From contig CAWFPR010000014.1 of assembly GCA_963817635.1 (NCBI GenBank), positions 186,001 through 250,000 on the forward strand: 64,000 nucleotides of DNA, read 5' to 3'. Below the pieces are notes generated by a model. The model made no database searches. It was not told where the DNA came from and saw only the letters and a program-made list of their open reading frames with translations. This DNA comes from CAWFPR01 sp963817635. Lineage in GTDB: Bacteria > Acidobacteriota > Vicinamibacteria > Vicinamibacterales > 2-12-FULL-66-21. Below are positions 19,106 through 28,205 of this stretch, in pieces (position 1 is the stretch's first letter; every line of letters starts with the position of its first letter). The position numbers were made by a program, and so were the translations under genes.

Positions 19106-20224
19106 ATGGCCACGCTGGCCGAGACACTCGAGCGGCGAACGGCCGAGGCGGCGCCCGAGCTGGTCGAGGCCATCTCGAAGGACCGTCTCCGGTGCTACGC
19201 ATGCGGACACGAGTGCCCCATCCCGGAGGGCGCGGTCGGCGTCTGCCGCGTGCGGTTCAACCGGGGGGGCGTGCTGCGCGTTCCGTTCGGCTACGTCGGC
19301 GGGGTCCAGTGCGACCCGGTGGAAAAGAAGCCGTTCTTCCACGCGTACCCGGGGGCGCTCGCGTTCAGCTTCGGGATGCTCGGGTGTGACCTGCACTGTT
19401 CGTACTGCCAGAACTGGGTGACGTCGCAGGCGCTCCGCGACCCGCAGGCGATCGCTCCCCCGCTCGACGCCTCCCCCGAAGCGCTGGTGGACGAGGCCCG
19501 CCGTTCGCACGCGCGGATCGTCGTCAGCACCTACAACGAACCGCTGATCACGAGCGAGTGGAGCGTGGCGATCTTCCGCGAGGCGCGCCGGGCCGGCCTG
19601 CTCACGGCCTACGTGTCGAACGGCAACGGCACGCCCCGCGTGCTCGAATATCTCCGGCCGTGGGTCGATCTCTACAAGGTCGATCTCAAGAGCTTCGACG
19701 ATCGGCACTACCGTCAGCTCGGCGGCCGCATCGAACCCATCCTGCGCACGATTCGCGCGCTGCACGAGATGGGCATCTGGATCGAGATCGTCACGCTCGT
19801 GATCCCGGGCTTCAACGACTCAACGGACGAGATCGACCGCCTGACCTCGTTCATCGCGGGCGTGTCGCCAGACATCCCGTGGCATGTGACGGCGTTCCAC
19901 AAGGACTACCGGATGAACGAGCCCGGGAATACGACGCCCGAGATGCTCATGGCCGCGGCCGACGCCGGGCGGCGCAACGGCCTGCGCTACATCTACGCGG
20001 GCAACCTGCCGGGCCGTGTGGGCGATCTCGAAAACACCCGCTGCCACCAGTGCGGTGCCCTGCTGGTCGAGCGCTACGGCTATTTCATCAAGGACTACCG
20101 CCTCACGCCGGAGGGCGCCTGTCCCGGCTGCGCAACGACGATCCCCGGCCGCTGGGCACGGGCATTCGACGGACAGACGGCGCACTCCCCGTTCATTCCC
20201 GGAACCCGGCGGCTGCGCACGTGA
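19106..20224 (+). CDS. amrS: AmmeMemoRadiSam-type radical SAM protein
   Basis: A 372-residue radical SAM enzyme. The cluster motif CDLHCSYC lies near residue 95, in the CxxxCxxC form that binds [4Fe-4S] and SAM. The N-terminal CYACGHECPIPEGAVGVC and C-terminal CHQCG...CPGC motifs add two further cysteine pairs, as in the AmrS subgroup related to pyruvate formate-lyase activating enzymes. The subgroup is named for its co-occurrence with AMMECR1 (AmmA) and Memo-like (AmmB) proteins, none of which is in this window. The substrate is unknown. The start is supported by the TACAAT box placed six bases upstream. It stands alone in its transcription unit. Confidence 0.9.
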   Translation: MATLAETLERRTAEAAPELVEAISKDRLRCYACGHECPIPEGAVGVCRVRFNRGGVLRVPFGYVGGVQCDPVEKKPFFHAYPGALAFSFGMLGCDLHCSYCQNWVTSQALRDPQAIAPPLDASPEALVDEARRSHARIVVSTYNEPLITSEWSVAIFREARRAGLLTAYVSNGNGTPRVLEYLRPWVDLYKVDLKSFDDRHYRQLGGRIEPILRTIRALHEMGIWIEIVTLVIPGFNDSTDEIDRLTSFIAGVSPDIPWHVTAFHKDYRMNEPGNTTPEMLMAAADAGRRNGLRYIYAGNLPGRVGDLENTRCHQCGALLVERYGYFIKDYRLTPEGACPGCATTIPGRWARAFDGQTAHSPFIPGTRRLRT

Positions 20225-20345
20225 TGGAGCCATGCGCGCTGCCGCCGTGCGTCGCCGCGCCGGGACGTGCTTCACAAACCTGCGCTCACGCGCTGTGTGC
20301 GAAGGCAATCGGCGATTCTAGAGTCTGGAGTGGATTGGTCCTCTG

Positions 20346-20460
20346 TCACGGCCGTGCGGCCACGTGACGGCCGCCGCAACTCGAACAGAAGCTGCGCCCC
20401 TTGCACGAGAACGGGACGAGCCGGTCCAGGCCGCATGTGGCGCACCGGAACCGGGTAAAC
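20346..20460 (-). pseudogene. IS91-type transposase zinc-binding fragment
   Basis: The minus strand encodes FTRFRCATCGLDRLVPFSCK and then GRSFCSSCGGRHVA before a TGA at 20346-20348. The pattern CxxCG...PFSCKGR.FC.SCGGR is characteristic of the N-terminal zinc-binding domain of IS91-family transposases. Only about 37 residues are recognisable; the catalytic HUH part is absent. It is a decayed remnant within the otherwise empty gap 20225-20751. Confidence 0.6.
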
Positions 20461-20499
20461 CCGCCGCCCAAAGGGCAAGAAAAGGGGAACATCCCATCA

Positions 20500-20690
20500 C
20501 GATTTCTCGCGTCGCGCCCGATCCTTGACATCCACGAATTTGAAGCCGGTGGCTTTCGCGGCCGCCAGTTGACGGTCGTCGGCCGACACAAACGTCGGAC
20601 ACCTGAGCGCCTGAGCGGTCTTTGGTGAGCGTGTCGTAACGCCGGGGCGTAAGCTCATCACTCGGGACGAGTGTCGGGCGATCCCGCTGG
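20500..20690 (-). pseudogene. Possible PIN-domain (VapC-like) toxin fragment
   Basis: The minus strand encodes CPTFVSADDRQLAAAKATGF followed by KFVDV, which resembles the last strand-helix-strand of PIN-domain ribonucleases (FVSADxRL..AA...G). An upstream piece in another frame, ELTPRRYDTLTK, fits the preceding (R)xYDxLH helix. No intact N-terminus with the first catalytic Asp is present, and at least one frameshift separates the parts. It is adjacent to the IS91 fragment. This is a weak call based on pattern only. Confidence 0.4.
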
Positions 20691-20751
20691 TCCCGCAGAC
20701 CACGGCCGCGCCAATCTGGGCCAATCCCGGCGGGGCGGCGCTCGGCGTGAC

Positions 20752-21540
20752 TTACTGTGCCTTCGCCAGCGCGGCGTCGATTTGCGCCTTGAAGTCGGCA
20801 AACGGGCGGGCGCCGTACACGTAGCCGATGATCTTCATCGGTTCGTTCCCGCGGGGCGTCAGGCCGATGAGCGTCGCCGGAGTCCCGCCGATCCCGAGCT
20901 TCTCTACCCGCGCGATGCTCTCGGTGATGGCCGCGTCGTGCCTGCCGCTCGAAAGGCAGGCGGAAAACTTCGCGGCGTCGAGGCCGATCGACTGGGCGCG
21001 TTCGGCCAGTGCCGCCGCGTCCTTCGCGGGCGCGCCGGCGAAAAGCGCCGTGTGCATCTGCCAGTACTTGCCCTGTTCCCCGGCACAATCCGCCGCGACG
21101 TGCGACTTGAAGGCGTCGGGATGCAGCTGTGCGATCGGATAGTCGATGAACACGTACCGCGCCTTGCCGGTCGCGATGTAGTCGGCGTTGACCTGCGGGA
21201 AGGTCTGCGTGGCATTGCGCCGGCAGAACGGACAGTGATAGTCGGAGACCTCGACGAGCGTCAGCCGCGCGGAGGCGCTGCCCAGCGATTCCATTCCGGC
21301 GAGCGGAACCGTCTGTCCGATGAGGCCCGGCAGTTCCTCGCCTGCCGCGGCCGGCTGCCGCGGCTGGAGCGCGTTCTGGAGAAAAGCCTTGATCGCCTGG
21401 AGATCGCGCTGCATGGCGGCCTGCTGCGCCTTCAGTTCCGCCACCTCGCGCTTCAAGGCGGCGATTTCGTCACTCTGGCTCTGCGGCGGCGAGAGGGACA
21501 GCAGCGCCACGACACTGACGACGGCGAGTCTGGCAATCAT
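20752..21540 (-). CDS. Periplasmic DsbA-like thiol oxidoreductase with coiled-coil stalk
   Basis: A 262-residue exported protein. A signal peptide (1-22) is followed by a coiled coil (IAALKREVAELKAQQAAMQR, about residues 26-55), then a thioredoxin-like DsbA/Com1 domain. The redox motif is CPFC, in the context VSDYHCPFCRR. The cis-Pro loop GGTPATLIG is near the C-terminus. It would oxidise or isomerise disulfides in exported proteins. The N-terminal coiled coil suggests an oligomer, as in trimeric Com1/ScsC-type proteins. A TAGAAT box lies seven bases before the start. The gene is monocistronic. Confidence 0.88.
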   Translation of the reverse strand: MIARLAVVSVVALLSLSPPQSQSDEIAALKREVAELKAQQAAMQRDLQAIKAFLQNALQPRQPAAAGEELPGLIGQTVPLAGMESLGSASARLTLVEVSDYHCPFCRRNATQTFPQVNADYIATGKARYVFIDYPIAQLHPDAFKSHVAADCAGEQGKYWQMHTALFAGAPAKDAAALAERAQSIGLDAAKFSACLSSGRHDAAITESIARVEKLGIGGTPATLIGLTPRGNEPMKIIGYVYGARPFADFKAQIDAALAKAQ

Positions 21541-21550
21541 GATCTCGATT

Positions 21551-21700
21551 CTACCATTGGCGGTCGAGGCCTGCCGCTGCCCGGCCGCCCGGCAACGCGC
21601 TCAGCGGTCGCGGCGCGCCGCGCGGATCGCGATCGGGCGGCCGTGCCGGCGCCATCTGAATCGCCCGGACGACGTCCATGACCGTCAGCCAGGCGTTCAT
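21551..21700 (-). CDS. Possible 49-residue ORF downstream of glcD-like gene
   Basis: An ATG at 21698-21700 overlaps the stop of the upstream oxidase gene in an ATGA junction, like many real junctions in this window. The product is Pro/Arg-rich, and its first 15 residues (NAWLTVMDVVRAIQM) are plausible helix, but the rest looks random. I recognise no family. It may be the intact start of a gene lost by decay, or chance. Confidence 0.25.
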   Translation of the reverse strand: MNAWLTVMDVVRAIQMAPARPPDRDPRGAPRPLSALPGGRAAAGLDRQW

Positions 21701-23073
21701 GGGAACATCTTTCCGGGGTTGAGAATACCCAGGGGATCGAACGCCGCCTTGACCCGCTTCATCAGCGCCACTTCGTCGGCCGACAGTTCGAGTGGAATGA
21801 ACGGCATCTTCGAGAACCCGATGCCATGCTCGCCGCTGATCGATCCCTCGAGCGCGATGACTCCGCGGAAGAGCACCGGTTCGGCCTCGTGCGCGCGGGC
21901 GATTTCCGCCTCGTCGTCCGGGCGCACCATGATATTGACGTGAATGTTGCCGTCGCCGGCGTGGCCGAAGAGCGGAATGCGCAGCCGGTAGTCGTTCTTG
22001 ATTTGCCGGACGAGCGCGAAGAGCTCGGGGATCCGCCCCTTCGGCACCACGACGTCGTGGTTGAACTTGAGCGGCGTGATCGTCTTCAGCGCATAGGACA
22101 GTTCGCGCCGCACCCGCCACAGTTCCTGGCGCTCGGTCTCGTCGCGCGCGCGGAGGATCTCGGTGGCGCCCGCCTCGACACAGGCGCGCGCGACGAGTTC
22201 CGCCTCCTGCGCGATGGCCTCGGCCATCCCGTCCACCTCGAGCAGGAGGATCGCGCCGGTGCCGGCGGGCGCCAGCGAGCGCACCTGAAGGTACTGGGCC
22301 ACGGCCTCGAGCGACTCGCCGTCGATCAGTTCGAGCGCCGCCGGGACCACACGCGCGCGGATGATGTTGTTGACCGCCTGCGCGGCCGCATCGACGTCGG
22401 TGAAGCTCGCGCGCAGCGTGGCCTGCGCGGCCGGCTTCGGAATGAGCCTCAGGAGGATCTTCGTGATGATCGCGAGCGTGCCCTCGGATCCGACGAGCAG
22501 CTGCGTCAGGTCGTAGCCGACCACGTTCTTGACGGTCTTCCCGCCGGTCTCGACGATCTCCCCCGTCGGCAACACCGCCTCGAGCCCGAGCACGTACTTC
22601 TTCGTCGTGCCGTACTTGAACGCCCGCGGGCCGCCGGCACACTCGGCGACGTTGCCGCCGATGCTCGACTTGTCGAGTGAGGCCGGATCCGGCGGGTAGA
22701 ACAGGCCGAGCTTCTCGACCGCTTCCTGCAGCCTGCCGGTGATCACGCACGGCTCGACGACGGCGACGAGATTGGCTTCGTCGATCTCGAGGATGCGGTT
22801 CATCCGTTCGAGCGACAGGACGACGCCGCCCCGCAGCGGCACGGCGCCACCGGTGTAGCCGGTTCCGGCGCCTCGAGGAACGATCGGCACCCGTCCGGCT
22901 GCGCAGATCTTCACGACGGCGGCCACCTCGGCGACGTCGGCCGGCAGCACCACCACGTCGGGCGGTGATCCGCGCTTGAGCGCGTCAACGCCATAGACGG
23001 TCCGCGACTCGTCGTCTGTCAGGACGTAGGTCGCACCTACGGCCGCCACCAGGGCGTCGGTCAGCGAAGACAT
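21697..23073 (-). CDS. FAD-linked 2-hydroxyacid dehydrogenase (GlcD/LldD2-like)
   Basis: A 458-residue flavoprotein of the glycolate/D-lactate oxidase family. The N-terminal FAD_binding_4 domain has VPRGAGTGYTGGAVP near residue 75, and SLDKSSIGGNVAECAGG near residue 140. The C-terminal FAD-oxidase_C domain contains FGHAGDGNIHVNI, the catalytic His region, and SGEHGIGFSK. It would oxidise a 2-hydroxyacid such as glycolate or D-lactate to the 2-oxoacid; glcE/glcF partners are not adjacent. The ATG at 23071-23073 is one base after the aminotransferase stop, so the two are translationally linked. The longer upstream reading has no domain support. Confidence 0.88.
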   Translation of the reverse strand: MSSLTDALVAAVGATYVLTDDESRTVYGVDALKRGSPPDVVVLPADVAEVAAVVKICAAGRVPIVPRGAGTGYTGGAVPLRGGVVLSLERMNRILEIDEANLVAVVEPCVITGRLQEAVEKLGLFYPPDPASLDKSSIGGNVAECAGGPRAFKYGTTKKYVLGLEAVLPTGEIVETGGKTVKNVVGYDLTQLLVGSEGTLAIITKILLRLIPKPAAQATLRASFTDVDAAAQAVNNIIRARVVPAALELIDGESLEAVAQYLQVRSLAPAGTGAILLLEVDGMAEAIAQEAELVARACVEAGATEILRARDETERQELWRVRRELSYALKTITPLKFNHDVVVPKGRIPELFALVRQIKNDYRLRIPLFGHAGDGNIHVNIMVRPDDEAEIARAHEAEPVLFRGVIALEGSISGEHGIGFSKMPFIPLELSADEVALMKRVKAAFDPLGILNPGKMFP

Positions 23074-23074
23074 G

Positions 23075-24241
23075 TCAGCGGCAGAACTCGAGAATGCGCT
23101 CGACGCCACGGTGGAGCTGGTCCAGCGAGGCTGCGTACGAGATGCGGATGAAGCCCGGCGCGTCGAACGCCTCGCCCGGCGTGACGGCCACGTGCGCGCG
23201 GTCCAGCAGGCCCTGGGCGAACGCCGCGGACGTGCGGATGCCGTCCGGCGACAGGAGCCCGGAAATGTCGGCGAAGAGATAGAACGCTCCGTCGGGCGTC
23301 CGCAGGCCAATCCGCGGATCGGCCGACAGCCACTCGACCATCTGATCGCGCCGGCGGCGGTATTCGTCGAGCATGTCGGTCACGCACTCCTGCGGTCCCG
23401 TCAGCGCGGCGACCACCGCCTTCTGCGTGATCGAGCAGACGTTCGACGTCGAGTGGCTCTGGAGCGCATTGCACGCGCTCACGAGCGGCGCGGGCGCGAG
23501 CGCCCAGCCACAGCGCCAGCCGGTCATCGCGTAGGCCTTGGACGCCGACCCGCAGAGCACCGCATGGTCGCGCATCCGGCCGAGCACACGCGGCAGGTTG
23601 TGCGGCGTGTCGCCGTAGATCAGCTTCTCGTAGCAGAGATCGAGCAGGATCCAGATCCCGCGCGCGGCAGCCGCGTCCGCGACGAGAGCCAGGTCGTGCT
23701 CGGCAATCAGCGCGCCGGTGGGATTGCCGGGCGAATTGATGACGATGCCGCGCGTGCGCGGCGTGATGGCGGCGACGATGGCCTCGCCGCGCAGGGCGAA
23801 GCCGTCCTCCGCGTGCGTCCGCACCACCACGGGTGTGGCCTCGGCGAGCTTGATCTGCTCGACGAGCGTCGGCCAGCCCGGCATGTGCGTGATGACCTCG
23901 TCGCAAGCGCCGAACAGGCACATCGTCGCGTTGAAAAGCGCCTGTTTGCCGCCGGCGGTGATGATCGTCTCGACGGGCGAGTACTCGACGCCGTAGTCCT
24001 CGAGGTAGCGTGCGCAGACCGCGAGCTTCAGCTCGTCGGTTCCGGAATTGGTCGTGTACTTCGTGAAGTGCGCGTCGATGGCCGCATGCGCCGCGCTGGC
24101 GACGTGCTCCGGAGTCGGGAAGTCCGGTTCGCCTGCCCCCAGATCGACGATGTCGACGCCCTGCGCCTTCAGCCGCAGCGCGTCGGCTGCGACCTTCATG
24201 GTCGGTGAGACGCTGATTCGTCTGGTTCGCTCCGCGAGCAT
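23075..24241 (-). CDS. Aspartate-type aminotransferase (class I/II, PLP)
   Basis: A 388-residue PLP enzyme of subgroup I-gamma/I-beta aspartate aminotransferases. The N-terminus (RRISVSPTMKVAADALRLKA) and DLGAGEPDFPTPEH are typical. The cofactor contacts NSPGNPTG (about residue 170) and the Schiff-base Lys in GSASKAYAMTGWR (about residue 237) are present, as is the C-terminal Arg in GFIRISYA. It moves an amino group between Asp, or a similar donor, and 2-oxoglutarate. It heads the short run aminotransferase-oxidase and lies four bases downstream of coaD. Confidence 0.9.
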   Translation of the reverse strand: MLAERTRRISVSPTMKVAADALRLKAQGVDIVDLGAGEPDFPTPEHVASAAHAAIDAHFTKYTTNSGTDELKLAVCARYLEDYGVEYSPVETIITAGGKQALFNATMCLFGACDEVITHMPGWPTLVEQIKLAEATPVVVRTHAEDGFALRGEAIVAAITPRTRGIVINSPGNPTGALIAEHDLALVADAAAARGIWILLDLCYEKLIYGDTPHNLPRVLGRMRDHAVLCGSASKAYAMTGWRCGWALAPAPLVSACNALQSHSTSNVCSITQKAVVAALTGPQECVTDMLDEYRRRRDQMVEWLSADPRIGLRTPDGAFYLFADISGLLSPDGIRTSAAFAQGLLDRAHVAVTPGEAFDAPGFIRISYAASLDQLHRGVERILEFCR

Positions 24242-24245
24242 GCGA

Positions 24246-24749
24246 CTAGGCCCTCAGGGTTTCGCGTGCCAGCTTCTTCTCGCGAAGACGCGCTTCGACG
24301 CTGTCGGGCACGAGCCCGTGCACGGATCCGCCGAGTGCCACGACCTCCTTGACCAGACGGGAACTGACATACGTGTACGGTTCGGCGGGCATCATGAACA
24401 CGGTTTCCACCTCGCCGTTCAGCCGGCGGTTCATCAACGCCATCTGCATCTCGAACTCGAAATCGGAGATCGCGCGCAACCCGCGCACGATGACACTGGC
24501 TTTCCTCTTGCGAGCGTAGTCGACGAGCAGCCCGTCGAAGGTGTCCACTTCGACATTGGTCCATTCCTTGAACGCATCGCGGGCAATGTCGACGCGCTCG
24601 GGCACGGTGAAGAGCGGCGCCTTCTCGAGATTGATGAGGACGGCGATCACGATCCGGTCGAACAGCCGCGCGCCGCGGTGAATGATGTCGACGTGGCCGT
24701 TGGTCAACGGGTCGAACGAGCCCGGGTAAAGTGCGACGACATCTCTCAT
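24246..24749 (-). CDS. coaD: Phosphopantetheine adenylyltransferase
   Basis: A 167-residue nucleotidyltransferase that makes dephospho-CoA from phosphopantetheine and ATP, the fourth step of CoA synthesis. The N-terminal YPGSFDPLTNGHVDII holds the T/HxGH-type ATP site. RGLRAISDFEFEMQMA and YTYVSSRLVKEV (the ISSTxVKE-like signature) are in place. The length matches the family. It lies 15 bases after rsmD, the coaD-rsmD neighbourhood commonly seen in bacteria. Confidence 0.96.
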   Translation of the reverse strand: MRDVVALYPGSFDPLTNGHVDIIHRGARLFDRIVIAVLINLEKAPLFTVPERVDIARDAFKEWTNVEVDTFDGLLVDYARKRKASVIVRGLRAISDFEFEMQMALMNRRLNGEVETVFMMPAEPYTYVSSRLVKEVVALGGSVHGLVPDSVEARLREKKLARETLRA

Positions 24750-24764
24750 GACTCGCCCCCGTGG

Positions 24765-25397
24765 TTACTGCTGGTCATCTTCGCCCGTCGCCCGACGGAA
24801 GAACGCGAGTGCGCTGTCGCCCGACGTGACGACCCGCGTGCGCGCCAGCCGCTCGAACCGTTCCGGCGCCGCGTCGCGCTTCGCGTGCTCGATGACGAGC
24901 ACCGTCGCGTCGCCGACGAGCGGTGCGGCAACCGAGAGCGCCTCGACGAGGCCGGCCGCGCCGTACGGCGGATCGAGAAAGACAATGTCGAAATCGGTTT
25001 CGCCCGCGAGCCGGCCCGCGCGTGCGGACCAGGCGCGGATGATAGCATAGCGGCGTTGAGGCTGCCCGGCCCCGGGAGCCACCTGCGTGCGTCCACCGCG
25101 CATCCGAGGCGAGGGGTCGTCCGGCAATGCGAGGCCGCACCGCGCCAGGTTCGACTCGATCAGGCGAACCGCGCGCGGATCCCGCTCGACGAACATGACG
25201 TGCGCGGCGCCCCGGCTGAGCGCTTCGATGCCCACCGCGCCGGTTCCCGCGTAGCCGTCGAGCACGCGTGCGTCGCGCACGGCCGGCCCGAGAATGTTGA
25301 AGAGTGTTTCGCGCAGCCTGTCGGATGTCGGTCGAAGCCCGGCCCAGTCGGGCGTTTCGAGCGCGCGTCCCCGGAGCGTCCCCGCGATGACCCGCAC
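24765..25397 (-). CDS. rsmD: 16S rRNA (guanine-966-N2)-methyltransferase RsmD
   Basis: A 210-residue SAM-dependent methyltransferase. The sequence RVIAGTLRGRALETP is the usual family start, RPTSDRLRETLFNIL follows, the SAM loop is DGYAGTGAVGIEALSRGA, and the catalytic motif is FLDPPYG. There is an insertion of low-complexity sequence at about residues 95-125 (PRMRGGRTQVAPGAGQPQ), longer than usual. It lies between recG and coaD on the same strand, a conserved bacterial arrangement. The gap to recG is three bases. Confidence 0.92.
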   Translation of the reverse strand: MRVIAGTLRGRALETPDWAGLRPTSDRLRETLFNILGPAVRDARVLDGYAGTGAVGIEALSRGAAHVMFVERDPRAVRLIESNLARCGLALPDDPSPRMRGGRTQVAPGAGQPQRRYAIIRAWSARAGRLAGETDFDIVFLDPPYGAAGLVEALSVAAPLVGDATVLVIEHAKRDAAPERFERLARTRVVTSGDSALAFFRRATGEDDQQ

Positions 25398-25400
25398 GCG

Positions 25401-27513
25401 CTAGCCAATCCCCACGAGACCGAACCGCTGTTCCCAGCTCGTTCGCACGAAGGTGGCCAGCGTCGCGGCCGTGCGCTCGTCATCGAGCGCTGACACGGCC
25501 TCGCGGCGCGCGGCCTCCATCAGCTGGTGATCGCGGACGAGGTCTCCGACACGCAGGGTCGGCATGCCCGACTGGCGCGTCCCGAAGAAGTCGCCCGGGC
25601 CGCGCAGTTCGAGATCGCGCTCGGCGATCACGAATCCATCCGTGGTGTCGGTCAGCGCCTTGAGCCGATCGCGTCCGCCCTCGGTGAGGGGTTCCTGGTA
25701 CAGCAGGACGCAGTACCGACTGGTGCGGACCGCGCCCGACGCGCCCGCGCAGCTGGTGCAGCTGCGAGAGGCCGAAACGCTCGGCGTGCTCGACGAGCAT
25801 CACCGACGCGTTCGGCACGTCAACGCCCACTTCGACGACGGTCGTGGAGACGAGGATCTGATTGTCGCCGCGCGCGAACGCGCCCATGACGCGTTCCTTC
25901 TCGTCGGGTTTCAGGCGCCCGTGCAGGAGCGCCACCCGCAGGTCCGGAAAGATGTCGTGTGCGAGATGGTCGGCCATCTCGGTCGCCGCGCGGAGGTCGA
26001 TCTTCTCCGATTCCTCCACCAGCGGGTAGATCACGTACACCTGCCGGCCCTCGTCCACCTGGCGCCGCACGAACTCGTAGATCTCGTCGCGCCGCGACTC
26101 CGGCCTCGCGGTCGTCCTGATCGGCACGCGCCCGGGCGGCATGTCGCGCATGATCGAGACATCCAGATCGCCGTATGTGGTCAGCGCGAGCGTGCGGGGA
26201 ATCGGCGTGGCGGTCATCACCAGCACGTCGGGGTGCAGCCCCTTGGACCGCAGCGTCGCCCGCTGCAGCACCCCGAACCGGTGCTGCTCATCGATGATGA
26301 CCAGTCCGAGCTCGTGGAAGGCGACGGGATCCTGCACGAGCGCGTGGGTGCCGACGACCATGTGGACCGAGCCGCCGGTGAGCTCCGCCTGGAGTTCGCG
26401 GCGCCTGCGCGCCGGCGTCGCGCCCGTGAGGAGCGCCAGGCGGAACCGCGAGGCCTCGAGCAGCTTGCGGATGGTGATGAAGTGCTGCTCCGCGAGGATC
26501 TCCGTCGGCGCCATGAACGCCACCTGGAAGCCGTTCTCCATCGCGACGACGGCGGCAATCAGGGCGACAATCGTCTTGCCGGACCCGACGTCGCCCTGCA
26601 ACAGACGGTTCATCGGGTGCGGGCGCTTCATGTCGCCGATGATCTCGGCGATCACCGTCTTCTGGTCCCGCGTCAGCCTGAACGGCAGCACACGGCGCGC
26701 CGCCTCCCGAATGTCGTCGGTGATGACGACAGCCCGGGCCTTCCGTTCGGCATCCGCCGAGCGGCGACGAAGCACGAGCCCCAGTTGAAAAAGGAAGAAC
26801 TCTTCGAAAATGAGGCGACGCTGCGCCGGTGACCGGAACCCGTTCAGTTCGGCGACCGCCGCGCCGGCCGGTGGAAAATGCACGTCCATCAGCGCCTGCC
26901 GGCGATCAACGAGCCCCTCGCGCGACCGTACGTCCGGCGGAACGGGATCCACCACGTCGGCCGGCAGCTGGCTGAGCGCCTGATGCACGATCGCGCGCTG
27001 CATCTTCGTCGTCAGCGTGCCGGTCTTTTCGTACACCGGGACGATGCGGCCCGTGTGGAGGGTGTCCTCGGCGGACTCGTCGGTGGCCTCCTCGTTGCTG
27101 TCCTGTTTCAGGATTTCGTATTGCGGGTTCTGGAGCTGCAACCCGTGCGACGTGAGCTCGAGCTTGCCGAAAAGGATGACGCGCTGATGCGGGTGGAAGA
27201 CGTCGCCGAGGAACGGCTGATTGAAGAAGATCGCCCGCAGCGAACCGGAGGCGTCGCGCACGAGCATCTCGAAGATCCTGAACCGCGGACGCCGCGTCGG
27301 CCTGATGCCGCAGCTGACGACCTCGCCGACGACCGACGCGGCAATACCCGGCCTCAGGGAGGCAATCGACTGGAAGTTGCCGCGGTCCTCGTAGCGGACC
27401 GGGAAGCGATACAGGAGATCTTCGACCGTCTGGAGCCCCACGCGCTGGAGGTCGGCGGCGCGGCGCGGCCCGACCCCCTTGAGGAATTGCAGCGGCGTGT
27501 CGAGCGGGATCAC
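25401..27513 (-). CDS. recG: ATP-dependent DNA helicase RecG, frameshifted
   Basis: RecG remodels stalled replication forks. The wedge domain is at the N-terminus (LQFLKGVGPRRAADLQRVG). The helicase core follows with Walker A LLQGDVGSGKT, the DEQHRFG box, TATPIPRTLALT and the Arg-finger region QLRGRVGRG. The frame breaks near 25743, directly after VGRGPHQS, where dropping one G gives SYCVLLYQEPLTEGG. The remaining C-terminus has FVIAERDLELRGPGDFFGTR, also diagnostic. The corrected length is about 703 residues. The start is a GTG at 27511-27513 that overlaps the stop codon of the upstream secreted-protein gene by one base. Confidence 0.94.
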
Positions 27514-28109
27514 TACTGCACCACGGTCGCGGTGCCGGCGCCAACCCGGATTTCGCGAATCCGGGCCGGAAGCTCGAACGGCGCGTCGAGATCGATCCCG
27601 GACGGCTGCCCGGGCGTGCGCGAATAGTACGTCAGGAGCTCCTGCAGCACGGCCTTCGGTATCGACACGCCGGAGATCTCCGCGGACTCGAGCTGGAACG
27701 TCCCGATGCCGTCCTTCGCCGTGAGGCGTCCCGCGACGGTCACAGGCATCCGCCCGGTCAGATAGCCTGCCGGGTCCAGCCAGCCGCGTTCCCGCTGCTT
27801 GCGCACGGCATCGAGATCGACGATCGCGCGGCCGGACACGCGCCCGCCGCCGAGCGCGCTCAGCGCGGGTTCGACGATGCCGGCCGGAATGTCGCTGGAC
27901 AGGAATTTCAGGTAGGAGTTGACCTCGACATCGGTCATCGAGGTGGTGCGCGCCGGCGCCGCGCGCAGACCGGGAGTGTTGCCGTACTCGACGATCCGAT
28001 GGAGCTTGGTCTGGAACCGTTCAGCGTCTTCTCTGGACAGCCGACCCTGAGCGGCGAGCGGCGCCAGGCACAGGGCAGTGGCGATGATCACAGCAGCTCG
28101 GAGAGGCAT
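27513..28109 (-). CDS. Exported protein of unknown function, weakly DUF2993-like
   Basis: A 198-residue protein with a clear signal peptide (1-22, cleavage near AAQG). The mature part has beta-strand-rich segments: MTDVEVNSYLKFLSSDIPAG, then SGRAIVDLDAVRKQ, a VAGRL strand, and near the end SGVSIPKAVLQELL with FELPARIREIRVGAGTATV. The last two segments resemble the end of DUF2993/LmeA-type lipid-binding proteins. That similarity is weak and only by eye. It is translationally coupled to recG, although a functional link is unlikely. A TAGAAT box six bases before the ATG suggests a leaderless mRNA that would also cover recG-rsmD-coaD. Confidence 0.55.
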   Translation of the reverse strand: MPLRAAVIIATALCLAPLAAQGRLSREDAERFQTKLHRIVEYGNTPGLRAAPARTTSMTDVEVNSYLKFLSSDIPAGIVEPALSALGGGRVSGRAIVDLDAVRKQRERGWLDPAGYLTGRMPVTVAGRLTAKDGIGTFQLESAEISGVSIPKAVLQELLTYYSRTPGQPSGIDLDAPFELPARIREIRVGAGTATVVQ

Positions 28110-28138
28110 TGGAGGATTCTAGCAGGTGCCGGCGCGCC

Positions 28139-28205
28139 TCTTTACCCTTTTACCCAGGCCTTACCATCTTCCCTTTACCATTTTACCATTTTCCATTTTC
28201 CATTC
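28139..28205. repeat. Heptamer-like T/A-rich array (TTTACCA/TTTTCCA)
   Basis: Seven- to eight-base units TTTACCA, TTTTACCA and TTTTCCA follow each other in the gap between two leftward secreted-protein genes. Base composition is strikingly T-rich compared with its surroundings. The complementary unit GGGAAAT makes up the array in the trpF-trpB junction at 51.95 kb. Confidence 0.6.
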
